From Fasciola hepatica (taxonomy: Eukaryota; Platyhelminthes; Trematoda; Plagiorchiida; Fasciolidae): 64,000 bases of DNA. Position 1 is the first letter of the stretch; each line of letters begins with the position of its first letter. A program made the translations under genes and the position numbers. The notes beneath the pieces were generated by a model. That model was not told the origin of the DNA. It saw only the letters and a list, made by a program, of their open reading frames with translations, and made no database searches. Positions 35,884 through 46,841 of this stretch are shown here, one piece after another. The stretch is from assembly GCA_948099385.1 (NCBI GenBank), contig CANUEZ040000012.1, positions 11,573,501 to 11,637,500 on the forward strand. The letters run 5' to 3'.

Positions 35884-38613
35884 TCAAGCGTTCGACATCC
35901 ATTTAGTTAGATGGAAGCCGCCCTCTTCCAGCAATCTCGTCAGACCCCTGAACTGCTCTAGAGCTGATTCCACATCATCGAATGACCCAAGGTAGTTGTC
36001 GACGTAGAAGTTCCTGCTGACGCTTTCTACCACCGTCCGATGTACTAGATCGCCATGTTTGTTCGCTGATTCTCGGAGGGCGTGGTTGGCACAAAATGGT
36101 GACGATATGGCTCCGAAGGGGTGGACGGTCATCCTATAATTCACCACTGCGTTGTCCCGGTCGCTCCCTTCCCACCACAGGAAACGCAAAGCATCTCGTT
36201 CTTCTACCGGAATCTTCACCTGATGGAACATTTCCCTAATGTCAGCGGACAAAGCCACTTTACCCACTCTGAAACGGCACAAAACATCGGTCAGTGGAGT
36301 GGTCCAGTCAGGCCCCTGTAGTAGGCGATCGTTTAACGACTTGCCCTGGAACTTGGCCGCACAGTCGAAAACCACCCGCAGTTTATTGGGTTTCTCAGGG
36401 TTGATAACCGGATGGTGAGGCAGATACCAGATACCCCTTCTGCTGTCGGTGTCAACAGGCACCTTTTCAACGTAACCGAGGGTCTCGTTTCGCTTCATCA
36501 AATCCGCGTATCGTTCCCACAGATTCTGGTCTCGAATGAAGCGTTCTTTTAGTCGTAGTAATCGTTGGAGAACATAATTTCTGTTGTCAGTCCACGGGTC
36601 GTCCGGTGTGCGCCATGGGAGGGGAACCTCGAACTGTTTTTTGAGGCCTCTAGTGCCTTGCCGCACCGTTTGTAGAGCGAAGTGATCCTCTTGAGACAAC
36701 GTCGGTCTTTCGTCTCCAATGTCATGAAACTCCTTTTCATACAGCCGTTGCAGATGATACTCTATGCGGGCCGTTTCGGCGGATAAGTAATTCACGGAAC
36801 CGCGTACCCCTACTGGACCGTATAACATCCATCCCAGAACCGTGCGTACGGCATAAGGTGCCTGGCGGTCGCCCACTCTCTGATCAAGCACCCAATGCGC
36901 CTCTGGCACGTCGCAGCCGACGAGGAGATCCACTTCATCATCTTCCCAGTCTACAACGGTTACATCCTGCAGGTGGGGCCACCGAGTCAAGATTGCGTTC
37001 ACCGACCTTGGTGCTCGCATGGGGAGATCCGCTAACGTGAATGCCTCCGTTGGTTCAATTTCCTTGTTAGTGTCTAGAGAGATGAGTTGCAGCCTTAATC
37101 TACCGGCAGTCATTACCTGTGTTCCGCCCACCGTGCTCACTGCTAACGACGTCGCACCTTTAGCCAGTTGGTGTTTGTCGGCAAACCGCTCTTTCACTAA
37201 AGTGGTGTCGGATCCACTATCAACGAAAGCCAACGCCTTGACTATCCCAGTCGGAGTCACTACTCCCACGGCCACTACGCCTAAACGTACCGGTTTACTG
37301 GCAGATTGTGAAGTTGAACAAATCACGCTGGGCTTGGCAATCGCCTCGGATATGGTTACTCTCGCCTGATGCAGCAGCCGATGGTGTCTGCCCGTGCAGC
37401 CCTCGTAACCACATCGATTCCTTGTTCTACAGGCTGCTGCCCGGTGCGTGGTGTTGAGACAGTTGAAACATGCTCCTGCCATCCTCGCCATTCCCCACCG
37501 TTCGTCTATTGTGGCGTTGCCGAACTTGGGGCATTCTGGTAGGCCATGGCTAGTACCACAGGATCTGCAATTTGGTTTCGCCGTAGCATTTCGTGAAATT
37601 ACGTGTGTGTTGGTCCAAGGCTGGTACTTTGGATGTTCCCGTACAGGGGTTTGGACTTGGCTAGTACCGGGCTTGTTTGCTCGGTTGCTGTCCCGGATGA
37701 GTCGGCCGAATCTGCTGTCAGCTATCTTCGTTTGCCTGTCTGAGTGTTCAGTCAGGTCTTCGAAGTTGGCTTCTCTGTCGCTTCGGCTTATCCGTTCAGC
37801 CTCTTCCGCCCACCGACCCTGTAGTTCGGGAGAGAGGTGACGGACTATGCCTTCCAAAGTGTGCATGGCGTCTAGGTCAGCCCTGTAACCTAAATGGTTG
37901 AGGGCTATTGAGCAGTTCTGCATCTTGATCACCAGGTCGGCCATGGTGTAGACGTCGCCCTTGGTTCTCTTTGCCTCTGCCATCACGCCCTCTATTAGGT
38001 TACGGGCTACTTTGAAAGGTTGGCCAAACAAGTCCCTCGGAATCTTTCTTGCCCTTGTGTAGCCTTGTTCTGGATCGAGCATGGTGCACCCGTCGATAGC
38101 TTCTCGTGCTCGGCCTCGGCGGTAGTGAGTAAGGTAAAGAAGCCTTTGCCCAGGGTCGGTTACCTTGGTTTCAACGAACGTCTCGAACTGTTTGACAAAC
38201 TTGCAGTATTGCTCAGCTCGCCCGTCGAAAACCGTTAACTCCACTCTAGGCAGATCGATCGATGGTGGTTTGTAGTCGGCGACCGGCGTGAGGTTCCCTA
38301 CCTTATTGCACCCTAACCTATCGGAAGTGTCGAAGTCACTGGTCTCATGCTCTCGCTGTTTCTGTGTACACTTCTCTGCTTCATGCGCCTGTAGTCTAGC
38401 CGAAAGTAACTGTTGCTCTAGTTCTAGTATTCTCAGCTTATATAAATCGACATCCTTACGATCAATATTGTTTTCAATAACACATGAACTGGCACTGACA
38501 GGACTAGGCGATCTATCATTAACTAAAGAATCATATGTACCCAAAACCTCCCCAGAGACTTGCCGTATTACTTCCTGTCCGGATTCGACTGCTTTTGATC
38601 CTTTTCTTGGCAT
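35884..38613 (-). pseudogene. BEL-1 gag-protease-RT
   Basis: A 909-codon frame from an ATG at 38613 (MPRKGSKAVESGQ); the frame is open upstream into the LTR, but this ATG is the first after the leader and a gag at 43.7-45.1 kb starts at the same point. Order: coiled coil at about residues 55-85 (LRILELEQQLLSARLQAHEA), a gag domain at about 125-290 (VFDGRAEQYCKFVKQFETFV), Cys/His clusters at about 345-405 (CFNCLNTTHRAAAC and CGYEGCTGRHHRLLH), protease FVDSGSDTTLV at about 445, and RT with RVVFDCAAKF, LSADIREMFHQVKI and FGAISSPFCANHA. The active site reads YVDN (Asn codon 35995-35997) where BEL-A has VDD. A TGA at 35884 ends the frame. Confidence 0.92.
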
Positions 38614-38656
38614 TTTGCGTGATTTTTCCTCGTTCCAAAATTGATCTATTGAGTAT
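38614..38656 (-). promoter_or_regulatory. BEL-1 leader with primer binding region
   Basis: Short leader between the 5' LTR end and the gag ATG. The first bases after the LTR (ATACTCAATAGATC on minus) sit where a tRNA primer would pair; the equivalent place in BEL-D reads GTACTCAGC. I cannot name the tRNA. Confidence 0.6.
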
Positions 38657-39032
38657 TGTTGCGAACGTTTGAGCAATGCGTAGCCGAATTCGCAACGGAT
38701 CCCGAAATCAAAAGACGATTATCCGTGATATTCTACGATACTAGATTATTAAAATAAACAATGACATAAACAATATACAAACCCCAATAATACGATCTCA
38801 AGGACTCAACAACGAGAAACCGAATAGCAGCGTGTGAGCAGACAGCACGTGCGTCACGCAGGTCCTGAACAAGGATGTGCCAAAGTAGCGCTCTGGGCGC
38901 GAACAAACAACAATTGGTCCAGAAAAACAACCAGTTCGTAAAGACAAGTCAATAGTGTATGGAAATGAGTGATGTTGGGAAAAACACTGAATCGCGAGGG
39001 AAAAAGGGGATTTTCCACGACCGGCTGTTACA
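38657..39032 (-). repeat. BEL-1 5' LTR
   Basis: A 376-bp LTR with TG...CA ends on the minus strand, nearly identical to the 3' LTR. It should hold the promoter and polyadenylation signals, but none was identified with confidence. Confidence 0.95.
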
Positions 39033-39037
39033 CCAAG
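39033..39037. repeat. target site duplication CCAAG, right
   Basis: Direct repeat of 32356-32360. With it removed, the flanks join into a sequence colinear with S copy 1. Confidence 0.9.
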
Positions 39038-39074
39038 GTCTTTATGGAACAGAATGCCCGCTATCTGCAGCCAA

Positions 39075-39320
39075 TCAGAACTTGGCCAATAATTTTTTAT
39101 CGCACGCAAAAATGTTTTCCCCCTTTTCTTGACACTCTTCCAACTTCTGCCTCTTCGCTCTAGTAGCGTTTGCCTCCACTAATCCGTTTCTTTGACGGCT
39201 CTTCTTTGAAAGTCCGTTACGCGTCCATACACCGTCCATGCTCTTCAAAAGTTCACTGAAATCCTTGTAAAGCTTTTCGCTTTCATGTGAATTTCCGTAT
39301 GACACTGAAATCACCTGCAC
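39075..39320 (-). other. open frame in the extra segment of S copy 2
   Basis: I do not recognise this 81-codon frame, which is Lys/Glu/Arg-rich (RAKRQKLEECQEKGENIF). On the minus strand a perfect donor (ATGCAG, then GTGAGT) and an acceptor (TTTTGTGCAG) enclose 39 bases just upstream, and joining them would place an ATG in frame. The duplication of TGCAGGTGA could equally be chance. The segment is missing from S copy 1. Confidence 0.25.
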
Positions 39321-39451
39321 AAAAGGTCCGTTTTAATATCACCTTTGACTCACCTGCATTTATTTCACATGCTTTCTCCACAATTAGTTACCCAATGCTG
39401 GATCAGTGTTCTATATTTCGCTGGTATCTCTGACTGCACGTTGATAGCCCC

Positions 39452-39709
39452 ATGCGTACTTCACTTTTAGTCTTGTTCTTTGGCATCTCCTCAGCCCGGT
39501 TACTCATCAGCGACCGTCCAATTATCGATTATACCAGCAATCTCACGTTTGTCCAGCTATCCACACCACCCTCACCGAATTCGAAACCGATTTTCAATTC
39601 CGGCTTCAACTATTACCACTTTGGTTCACACAAACACTACATGACTTTACTGGTGTATTTCGGCTGCCGCTTGATTCATAAATTTAGAAAATGGGAAACC
39701 TCACATTGA
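39452..39709 (+). CDS. small open frame of repeat S, copy 2, 85 aa, unknown
   Basis: Same frame as at 6738-6995, unbroken. It starts MRTSLLVLFFGISSARLL, a signal-peptide-like start, and ends FRKWETSH. Five replacement differences from copy 1 were counted, alongside about five silent ones. Function unknown. The encoding strand is the one on which S has its tail, consistent with a transcript ending in the tail. Confidence 0.3.
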   Translation: MRTSLLVLFFGISSARLLISDRPIIDYTSNLTFVQLSTPPSPNSKPIFNSGFNYYHFGSHKHYMTLLVYFGCRLIHKFRKWETSH

Positions 39710-39796
39710 CATGTACTGCTGTATTCTCTGATCTTGCCTTGTGCATGTGTATTGACCACGGTCCAGAAATACGCATTTCAATACAATTCAGTTTAA

Positions 39797-39890
39797 TTAG
39801 AATTCCGGCAAGGATAGTCCGTACGGATGAAAAATGTCGTTTGTAACATGGGTGCTAATTCATTGAACGGGGTTTACCGAACTCCTTTAG
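39797..39890 (-). repeat. BEL-A/B-type LTR fragment
   Basis: On the minus strand a CTAAAGGAGTTCGG start, GTTACAAACGACATTTTTC and TTGCCGGAATTC match the first 90 or so bases of the BEL-A LTR (3645-3737). It lies immediately after the S tail, so S copy 2 probably inserted into an old BEL LTR. The rest of that LTR is not evident on the other side. Confidence 0.6.
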
Positions 39891-39955
39891 AAACGGGTAC
39901 TAAAGTGGAAATTCTCCGCATGGACTTGAGCGTTATCATGCTGTTTCGCTGACAG

Positions 39956-39980
39956 ATATATATATATATATATATATATA
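39956..39980. repeat. (TA)n microsatellite
   Basis: About 12 TA units. Confidence 0.85.
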
Positions 39981-40079
39981 GGAGTCGATCGCTGTGTGGG
40001 AAACGGGTTGTTACCGTTCAAAAGCCAGTGACGGAAGGGTGCTATATCATGTGGTGTAGATGTTGAACAAACCGTTGAG

Positions 40080-40290
40080 AGCCAACCCGGATAGCCTTGC
40101 GGTTAATGTGTTCGATTCACAATCGTTCCCCCCGGGTTCGAGTCCCCGTGGGGGCTCGGTGGATGTGCACTGCTGATGATTCCCAACAAGGATGAAACAG
40201 CTATACAGTGCTTCCATGGTTTTCAATGGTGAGTTGAGCGTTCAAGCTGCATGATGAATCATATTATATATATATATATATCTATATATT
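40080..40290 (+). mobile_element. tRNA-derived SINE with (TA)n tail
   Basis: The head resembles a tRNA gene: an A-box-like TAGCCTTGCGG near 40092-40102 and an excellent RNA polymerase III B-box GGTTCGAGTCC at 40135-40145. About 120 bases of unrelated body follow, then a TA-rich tail at 40262-40289. The head lacks a proper acceptor stem, so it is not a functional tRNA gene. SINEs of this plan need a LINE partner for mobility. Confidence 0.7.
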
Positions 40291-42535
40291 GGCGCATTCG
40301 ACCTCAGTGTTAGTCAGCTTCATTTCTGGTATTGTAAAGCACCCCATGGGTATGGTACGCTTGGCGGTTTAATGGATGTGTCGGTCAATCACTCTGTTGT
40401 GGTGAGATATGACAGAATAAACTGGCGACTGGCACTGACCGGTATATTAGCGGGTTGAGCGTGAACTGTTATTTGGACTGACTGCAAAAGTGATATCGGA
40501 AGGAGAGGCTTCGCGTTAAAAAACTCTAAACGATCCTATAATCATTTGGGAGTATTTCCTGTCGGGTCGCTTGATATCTGTTCCAGTTGCCACAAAGGTT
40601 CCACTTTGGTGTCCATCGGTACAAGTCAAGGTGATATCCCTGGTTATCCATTGTGGCGACTGAGATAGTGGGATACAATGGACCTGAAATAAATGGGGAT
40701 CGCATTCTAGAAGTGGTTCTAGTTGTGGGCTGTGGTAAATTATGACAACAATAGTAATGAACTGGTTAGGTTTACGTGAATGGGGCGTGGAGGAAGTTTC
40801 GGTGAAGCGGTCAGTGGCACATACTCAGCGTTCTGGGCAAAGTAGGCTCGCAGGGGTTGCGCTATACTGCTATAGGCTAGCAAAGTTGCATACACCGGTT
40901 GGGCTATTGTGTGTGCACTCTAAAGGATTAATGGTTCGCACGTTGACGCGGCAGTGCTCGGATACTAATAGATACACAAGGCCTAAAGGTTAAGATGAAT
41001 TAGAAATGGTAACTCTTATTGCCGTTTGCTTAGGCAGAACGCAGTTTGGCACCGGGGTGGTAAGGTAGGTTTGAAAGAACAGTATGTAAGTGAATGGGAC
41101 TGGTACCCTGCTAGCATGGCACTATCTTTGGTACTGTCCCTTCTGGTATAGTGATTATTCTATATTGAATGATTTCTGGGGTGCCTTAAAGTAGAAGAAA
41201 CTATTAGGGTGTCGGTGGTGATGCATTAGAGAAAATTGGTCTCCTTCCGAGAACCGTAGACGTAAGTTCGGATTGCTCCTACTCGATGGTGCTAGTGTGT
41301 TCATATTGTACTTGGTTATGAGCAAGGATACCTGATGTAGTTTTGATCGCATGGTTACCGGGATATCTTTGTCATCGTTTTCATATTGCAAAACAAGACT
41401 GGTTCGGAAAAGCGTGAGAAGTGGGAACTTCATGGTGCTAAATCTTCGTCAAGGAATCAAACTCTAACGGTCTACGTTCCGTTCTCGTGGTAGGCGGCAC
41501 TAGGGCCTACCTAAGGTTGGGCGGTTGCACGACACACATCCATTGCCATCCAGCTCTTGGCGCTCCGAGAATGATCCACACATTTTAGACTTTATTATTA
41601 TTTTTTATAGTTTTACCACAGTCAGATTTCTGGCTGTCAGAGAAAGCAAAGCTGCTGTTGGTGAGTGACCGCAGCTCCCACGCCCCTGCCGAAACATGGA
41701 CCACGTGTAACCAGCCGCGTTGGGAATAGGCCATCCACACCGGTCAATCGGCGGTATCACTGCAGTCCGGAGAAGAGAGTCACATGTGACAAGGCTGGTG
41801 TGCCTGGGAGACAAAACAGTGGGGTATTCTTTCTCTCTTTTTATGTCAATCTCTTACTTTTGGTGTTAATGTTGTCTCATTGATGGTCAACTCTGTGCAG
41901 GAAGACAGTCACAGCCAAAAATGTTTGCAGGTGCGCCGCGTTAACACTCGTCATGTCCGTGAAGCCAGAACCCCAAGGCGGTTTACATGGGACAGAAAAT
42001 GCAGTGGAAGGTAGAGGCAACCACAGCCTGCGATCATTTGATGGGGTTCATGTTCAACAAAACACCAGTTTGCACAAAGATGGGGCTCCACCTGCAGCAC
42101 CAATAATGTGATGCGTCGGGACGATCCACAGATGGTCTGTAGTTCTGCTGCCAAGTATCAAATGCTAAGTAGGCCAATCATGGAGGATGCTAGAATTATG
42201 TGATAGGGGGGAAGTTTGGCTGTGGGTGTCCAATGATTCGATTTGGGGTGACCGCTGGAAGGAGGTTAGGGAGTCTGACAGGAGTTGCGTCCTGGATTAG
42301 AGACAGAAGCACAGACTAAATACAAATTAGCACTGGGGATTCCTAAAGACTACCTTCCATGCAACCAGTGGTATTTCATATATTCAAGTAAGGTTTCAGA
42401 GGCACTGGCCTCAGTCATGAAAGTAACTGTGTCTAGGCTATGTTGCCCGGTAGGTTTAAACTTAGGTGATGTCAACAACGGTGAATGGCGTGGAACATCT
42501 TAGAAATTATTGAGGGTTCTGGTCAGTATCCAACG
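40291..42535. other. unassigned
   Basis: About 2.2 kb with no protein family, RNA or clear repeat boundary recognised. The minus-strand frame 41155-41433 (92 codons) is uninterrupted but has no domain I know. A T-rich tract lies at 41590-41612. This could be host intergenic DNA or an unknown repeat. Confidence 0.35.
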
Positions 42536-42539
42536 CCTT

Positions 42540-43745
42540 CCTCGTAAGCTCTGTCAATAGTCATATGTGGATTTATAAGAGCGACCTATTTTTGGATATC
42601 CGGCGCTACGTGTAGCCTGGAATCAACTAGGATTTGGGAACCTATGGAACGGATATTAGTTGGTAGTTTATTCCACAAGATATCATATTTAGGGAGGAAG
42701 AAGTTTCGTCTCAAGGGTTTCCCAGAAGTAGGGATCGTTATACGATGCTCCCCGTCAAGCAGCTGATGTATCGAGTTAATACTGAACTAAACCTGGCTAG
42801 AGGATACAGCTTGCTTGTAAGGCAAATTAAACATAAATGCCAGGTTGACTTTTATTCTCCTAAGTCACAGAGGGTCAAGCCCCAGGAGCGTGCACAGCTG
42901 TCTGTAGCTTAGGCTCGTAGAAGGCCAAAATAGTTTTCAGTAAATCGACGCTGTACATTTTCAATGTCGATAATGTTACTTTTGGGCATATTTCGGAACA
43001 CAACTGTACAGTACTCCAGGGTTGAGTGAACAAGAGTTTTGTGAGTCTCTAACTTACTGTTCGGGAGAAGGAAGATTTTCTGCAACAAGCCGAGTGACTT
43101 GTTTGCCTGTGCAGTTATGTAGGAAGTGTGTTCAGAGAAATTGAAAGTGTAAGCGCATTGTAGTCCGAGGTCTCTTTTTGTTGGGGAACATGGGAGTGGG
43201 AAACCGCCAATCTTGAACGAACATGAGGAATGTTGCAGCTTAGCATGGGATAACTGCTTTTGTTCACTGATTATTCCATTTTGCAACGATCACACCGGGG
43301 GGATAAGGACTCTACTTTGACAGTCATCTGACTTGGTGCTACAGGTAGGTTTCCTCGTTTGAAGTCGTAGACCATCTCCATATCATAGGTAAATAGGAAA
43401 ATTCCACCATAAGTGATGACATTGCAAATGTCATTTATATATAGCAAAAACAGCAGCGTTCCTAGAACACTTCCCTGGATAACCCCACTGTTTACCGGGT
43501 TGGGGTCCAACATCTAGCCGTTGATGCAGGCAACTTGGTGACGGCCTTTTAGATGGGGTTTAAACCAACAGAGTAGGGGGTTTTCAATCCCATATCCTCT
43601 AATCTTGTTCAGCAGATTCAGATGCGGGACTGTCGACAGATTTTGCCACATCAAGACAGATGATGACGAGCGCTGTGTCTTTGACGGCAGCTGTTGTCAC
43701 CAAGTTCAGAAGGTCGAATTGACAGGCCGAAGAAGAGCGTGATCT
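42540..43745 (-). pseudogene. CR1/L2-like RT remnant (Q5)
   Basis: Minus-strand RT. A degenerate motif A region (VIICLDVAKSVDS, 43599-43700), a GVIQGSVLGTLLFLLYIN box, the active site FLFTYDMEMVYDF (43271-43513) where the DD is reduced to YD, then RDLGLQCAYTFNFSEH and LVHSTLEYCTVVFRNM (42909-43286). The C-terminus continues in other frames to about 42600. It is 5'-truncated at about 43745, where BEL gag begins on the same strand. Dead copy by frameshifts and active-site loss. Confidence 0.75.
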
Positions 43746-45079
43746 GAGAAGTCCGAGCGAGATATTGGGCAGACCGCACTTGGCTTCGGGGTTTCTTCGG
43801 CGTTCAATTTCTTGGGTTTGCGCGGTAGTTAATGGTGTTTCCCGTGGCATCCACCCTGACCACCACTTGTTTTTATTCGGTACACAACTGCTTGATGTGA
43901 ATCGTTGGGGCAGACAAGCACGCGCCCAGTCTCTTAACAATTCCCTATCTTTCGTCGACGTCTACTTTACGGAAGCGAGGACATTCCGCTCAGCGATGAG
44001 GCGGTCCACATGCCTTACATACCGGTACATTTTCAACTTCGCAGAATAGTGCGAGTGTGTTCGCCCATGGTAGGCCTCTACTTGGTTCTCTGATCCAGCT
44101 TTGTGTCGTCGCAGTCCTAGGTAGCTTGCTCGTCTCGCGCACAAGTTGACCGAAAAGACGATTCGGGCGTGACGGTCTATAGACTGAGTCAGGTCCTCAA
44201 AAGTAGTTTCTCGCCCAAATCTGTTGATCCCCTCGGCTTTTTCAGTCCATCTACAATGTAGTTCCGAGGATAAACTGCACACTGTGTGCTCCAATGTTTG
44301 AAGTGCGTTCAGGTTTGATCGATAAACTAGGCGGTTCGATGCGATGCTGTAGTTCTGCATTTTTATCACCAGACTGACTAGAGAACCTGACTCGCCTTCG
44401 GAGAGTCCAGCCTCTGACAGTACACCATCGATCAAGTTCCGAGAGACCTTAAATGGCTGCCCAAACAGATCTTCCAGGATTTCACGTGCTCTGGTGCAGC
44501 CCTCTTCGGGATCTAGCATCGGGCACACGTCGATTGCTTCCCTGGCTCTTCCATGGCAGTAATGCAGCTGATACAAGAATCTCTGCCTTCGATCAGAAAC
44601 TCTCCTTTCCACAAAGTCCTAGTATTGTTTAATGAATTTGCAGCACTTTTCTGAGCTTCCTTTAAATGGGGACAATTCTACCTTTGGTAAGTCAATCGCG
44701 TGTGTTCCGCTTGCACAAGTCAGTTTCAATCGTTCCATGGTGTTGCTAGGCTGAATGGTCGCATGTTCCGTAGGTACCAAGGCCACCTCTCGTTCCGGAC
44801 GTAGAAGTTGTTCTCTTCTGGCTGACTCAGCTTCTTCCTTAGTCTACCTGAGCTGGTTTTCTAATTCTACTATTCTCAGTCGGTAAGTACCGTCAACTTT
44901 AAATTCTATATCGTTGGCTGAAATACATGGACCAGCAGACCTAACGATATCCAAGGAATTAGTATCAGCCAGAATACTCCAGGGACTTGCCGAGTTACTT
45001 CCTGCCCAACTTCGGTTTGCTTTTGCCCTTTTCTTGGTATTTCTGATTGATTTCCTCGTGGAGGTTCCAAGCTGAGTAC
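43746..45079 (-). pseudogene. BEL/Pao gag remnant (BEL-D)
   Basis: Minus strand. The N-terminus near 45010-45060 reads IPRKGQKQTEVGQEVTRQV, aligned to the BEL-1 start, with the initiator Met as Ile. The main gag part at 43962-44612 reads CHGRAREAIDVCPMLDPEEG and DLFGQPFKVSRNLIDGVL, then MQNYSIASNRLVYRSNLNAL, closely like BEL-1. Zinc clusters at 43750-43960 are degenerate. Protease and pol are missing because Q5 abuts. It belongs to the BEL-1 lineage but is far older. Confidence 0.8.
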
Positions 45080-45300
45080 TGTAACGTTTAGCAACGAAGA
45101 CCAGAGTTCAGCAAAGGTCACTGTCAGGTACCACCGTCACAGCAGTCCCAGTTCGAATGAAAAGTATGCCAAGGCACATGAGCAAAACATGAACAAATGT
45201 TCAAGTGTAGTGGTTGATGCGCGCCGTACTTGTTCGACGGTCAATAAGGTTAAGGGCATAGTCTCAACAATACAAGTATGTGACAAGTGCTGAAGAGGAT
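45080..45300 (-). repeat. probable LTR remnant of BEL-D
   Basis: On minus the sequence ends GCTAAACGTTACA at 45080, equivalent to the BEL-1 LTR end (GCTCAAACGTTCGCAACA), followed by a similar primer region. The outer end is not defined. Confidence 0.45.
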
Positions 45301-45319
45301 TTCCGTACATGTAGGTTAC

Positions 45320-46263
45320 AACCAGTAATGTGCCATAGGGTTCAGTACTGGGGCCTTTGCTCTACCTCTTGTATATAAATGACCTGGCGGAAGCAACGGG
45401 CAACCCGTGTTTCACCTTTGCAGATGATGTGAAGATATCAGGGAGCGATTAAGCACAGGATATAAATGCTGTGCCAAGACGGACAGAACGATAGGATATA
45501 CTGCTGAATTTCGCCAAATGTCAAATCCTGATCACTTAAGTAGACGGAGCGAGTAGCATTCCGTTTGAGTGCCGGAGGTAAAAGACCCAGATGTAGTGGT
45601 CATAAAGGACTCGAAGCCTTCAAGGCAGTGTCAGAGAGCTGCTAGTATGACCGGAGGGATATTAACTAGTGTATGAAATACTATCACATGCAAAATACCA
45701 GTAGTCTTCATCCCATTTTACAAGGCTTCGGTGGTGTCAAGATGATATTGATCTCTTCTCTTTAGAGTGCCGTAGAGGCCGAGGAGGCCTGGTAGAAGCG
45801 TTTAAGATCATAAAGGGTCTGTCGGGCATAAAAATGGACAAGTTGTTCGTATCTACCCCTAGATGAGGCACCAGGGGACACAGTCTTAAGCTACAGGGGC
45901 ATACTCAAGGCTGGATATACGGGATAAGTATTTTACAAATAGGGTTGTACGTATGTTGAATAGACTGTCAGAAGATGCTGCTGGATGCAACAATGTACCA
46001 CTTTTCAAGAAGGCCCTAGGTTTACGCTGGATCACAGCAATCAAGAGCCAGCTGTGTGAACGAGGGGTGAGATGATAGGTCCCCCGTTAATTTGCCCATG
46101 AACTTATGAGTGTGAAAGTGGTACTGCCTCGGATATTCTGCCTTTCAGTCAAAACGTTTAACAAGCTGTGTTGGGAGCTAAGGAAGCTGGCTGACAACAC
46201 AAAGACCTGAAAGCTCAATTGGTCTCGGCCACTTTCATCCAGTGGAAACTGAACTGAATCTGA
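45320..46263 (+). pseudogene. CR1-like RT remnant (P2), 5'-truncated
   Basis: Plus-strand relic of the P family. It reads, across frames, a GSVLGPLLYLLYINDLAE box, an active site FTFADDVKISGSD (about 45410-45450), GLSGI-type sequence and KKALGL near the end, then the family 3' UTR (GTGTTGGGAGCTA, then GACAACACAAAG) and a degenerate ACTGAACTGAATCTGATCTGAAC tail near 46246-46263. All of ORF1 and endonuclease are missing. Confidence 0.8.
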
Positions 46264-46319
46264 TCTGAACGCTCACGATGCATAATATCTCTTGCAGTTG
46301 ATGTGCGATCAGGTTTTCC

Positions 46320-46465
46320 GTTTCCCTCTCATTTTTAGCTGGGATTCGACGAAATACACTCGGCAGTGGTGGGTGCATAACTGGTGTGTATACCATCGAA
46401 GGAATTCTGGACGTTCGATTGGCCGTGGCCATTACCTGTCCGGTGCAGACTCAACCTGTGACCTT
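46320..46465 (+). repeat. P-family 3' end scrap (P3)
   Basis: TTCTGGACGTTCGATTGGCC, then GTGGCCATTACCTGTCCGGTGC, resembles the 3' UTR of P1 at 51.12-51.17 kb (ACGATTGGCTCTAGCC, then CCTGTGCAAACTG). It ends in a decayed tail. Confidence 0.45.
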
Positions 46466-46841
46466 GTGAGTTGCCGCGTTGTTTGAATTTTCGAATTGCT
46501 CTCAGCGTTAAGCATTTTTGCATTGTTTGGTGGAATAACACACGTTATTTCGCCAAACTAACGTGTCGTAATTAGTATTTCGGTACGCGTACTTTTTGAA
46601 GAGTTCACTCTCTTCAGAGGAGTTTATTCTCTTCAAAAACTGAGTATACCTTTTGGTGTCCTTTTTGGTGTTTTTGTTGGTGTCAGTACAACTGATACCG
46701 GCTAACATCTTTTTGTGGCGCTTTTTCTAGTGTACCGTTTTTGTGGAACTTTTTAGTGTGCGGGTTTACTGCACTTGCCTTAGTGTACCGTTTGTGTCTG
46801 TTCAAAAGTTGTGTTATTGTCCCACGGGTGTTCCAGACGAA
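46466..46841 (+). promoter_or_regulatory. probable 5' UTR and internal promoter region of P1
   Basis: Sequence between the P3 scrap and the ORF1 start codon. No known motif identified; assigned by position. Confidence 0.4.

Larger units (their letters stand above)
32335..39793 (+). mobile_element. short mobile repeat S, copy 2, split by BEL-1
   Basis: S copy 2 consists of 32335-32360 (TCTACCTGCC to AACCAAG) plus 39038-39793, with BEL-1 between. It ends with CGGTCCAGAAATA (39759-39771) and an ATTCA-like tail. Relative to S copy 1 it has about 240 extra bases (39116-39355); short direct repeats (TTGAC/TTTGACTC) flank that part, so copy 1 may have lost it by slippage or recombination. The plus-strand 85-codon frame is at 39452-39709. 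Confidence 0.7.

Noticed and set aside
38288..38644. 118-codon plus-strand frame
   Set aside because: Antisense shadow of BEL-1 gag coiled coil.
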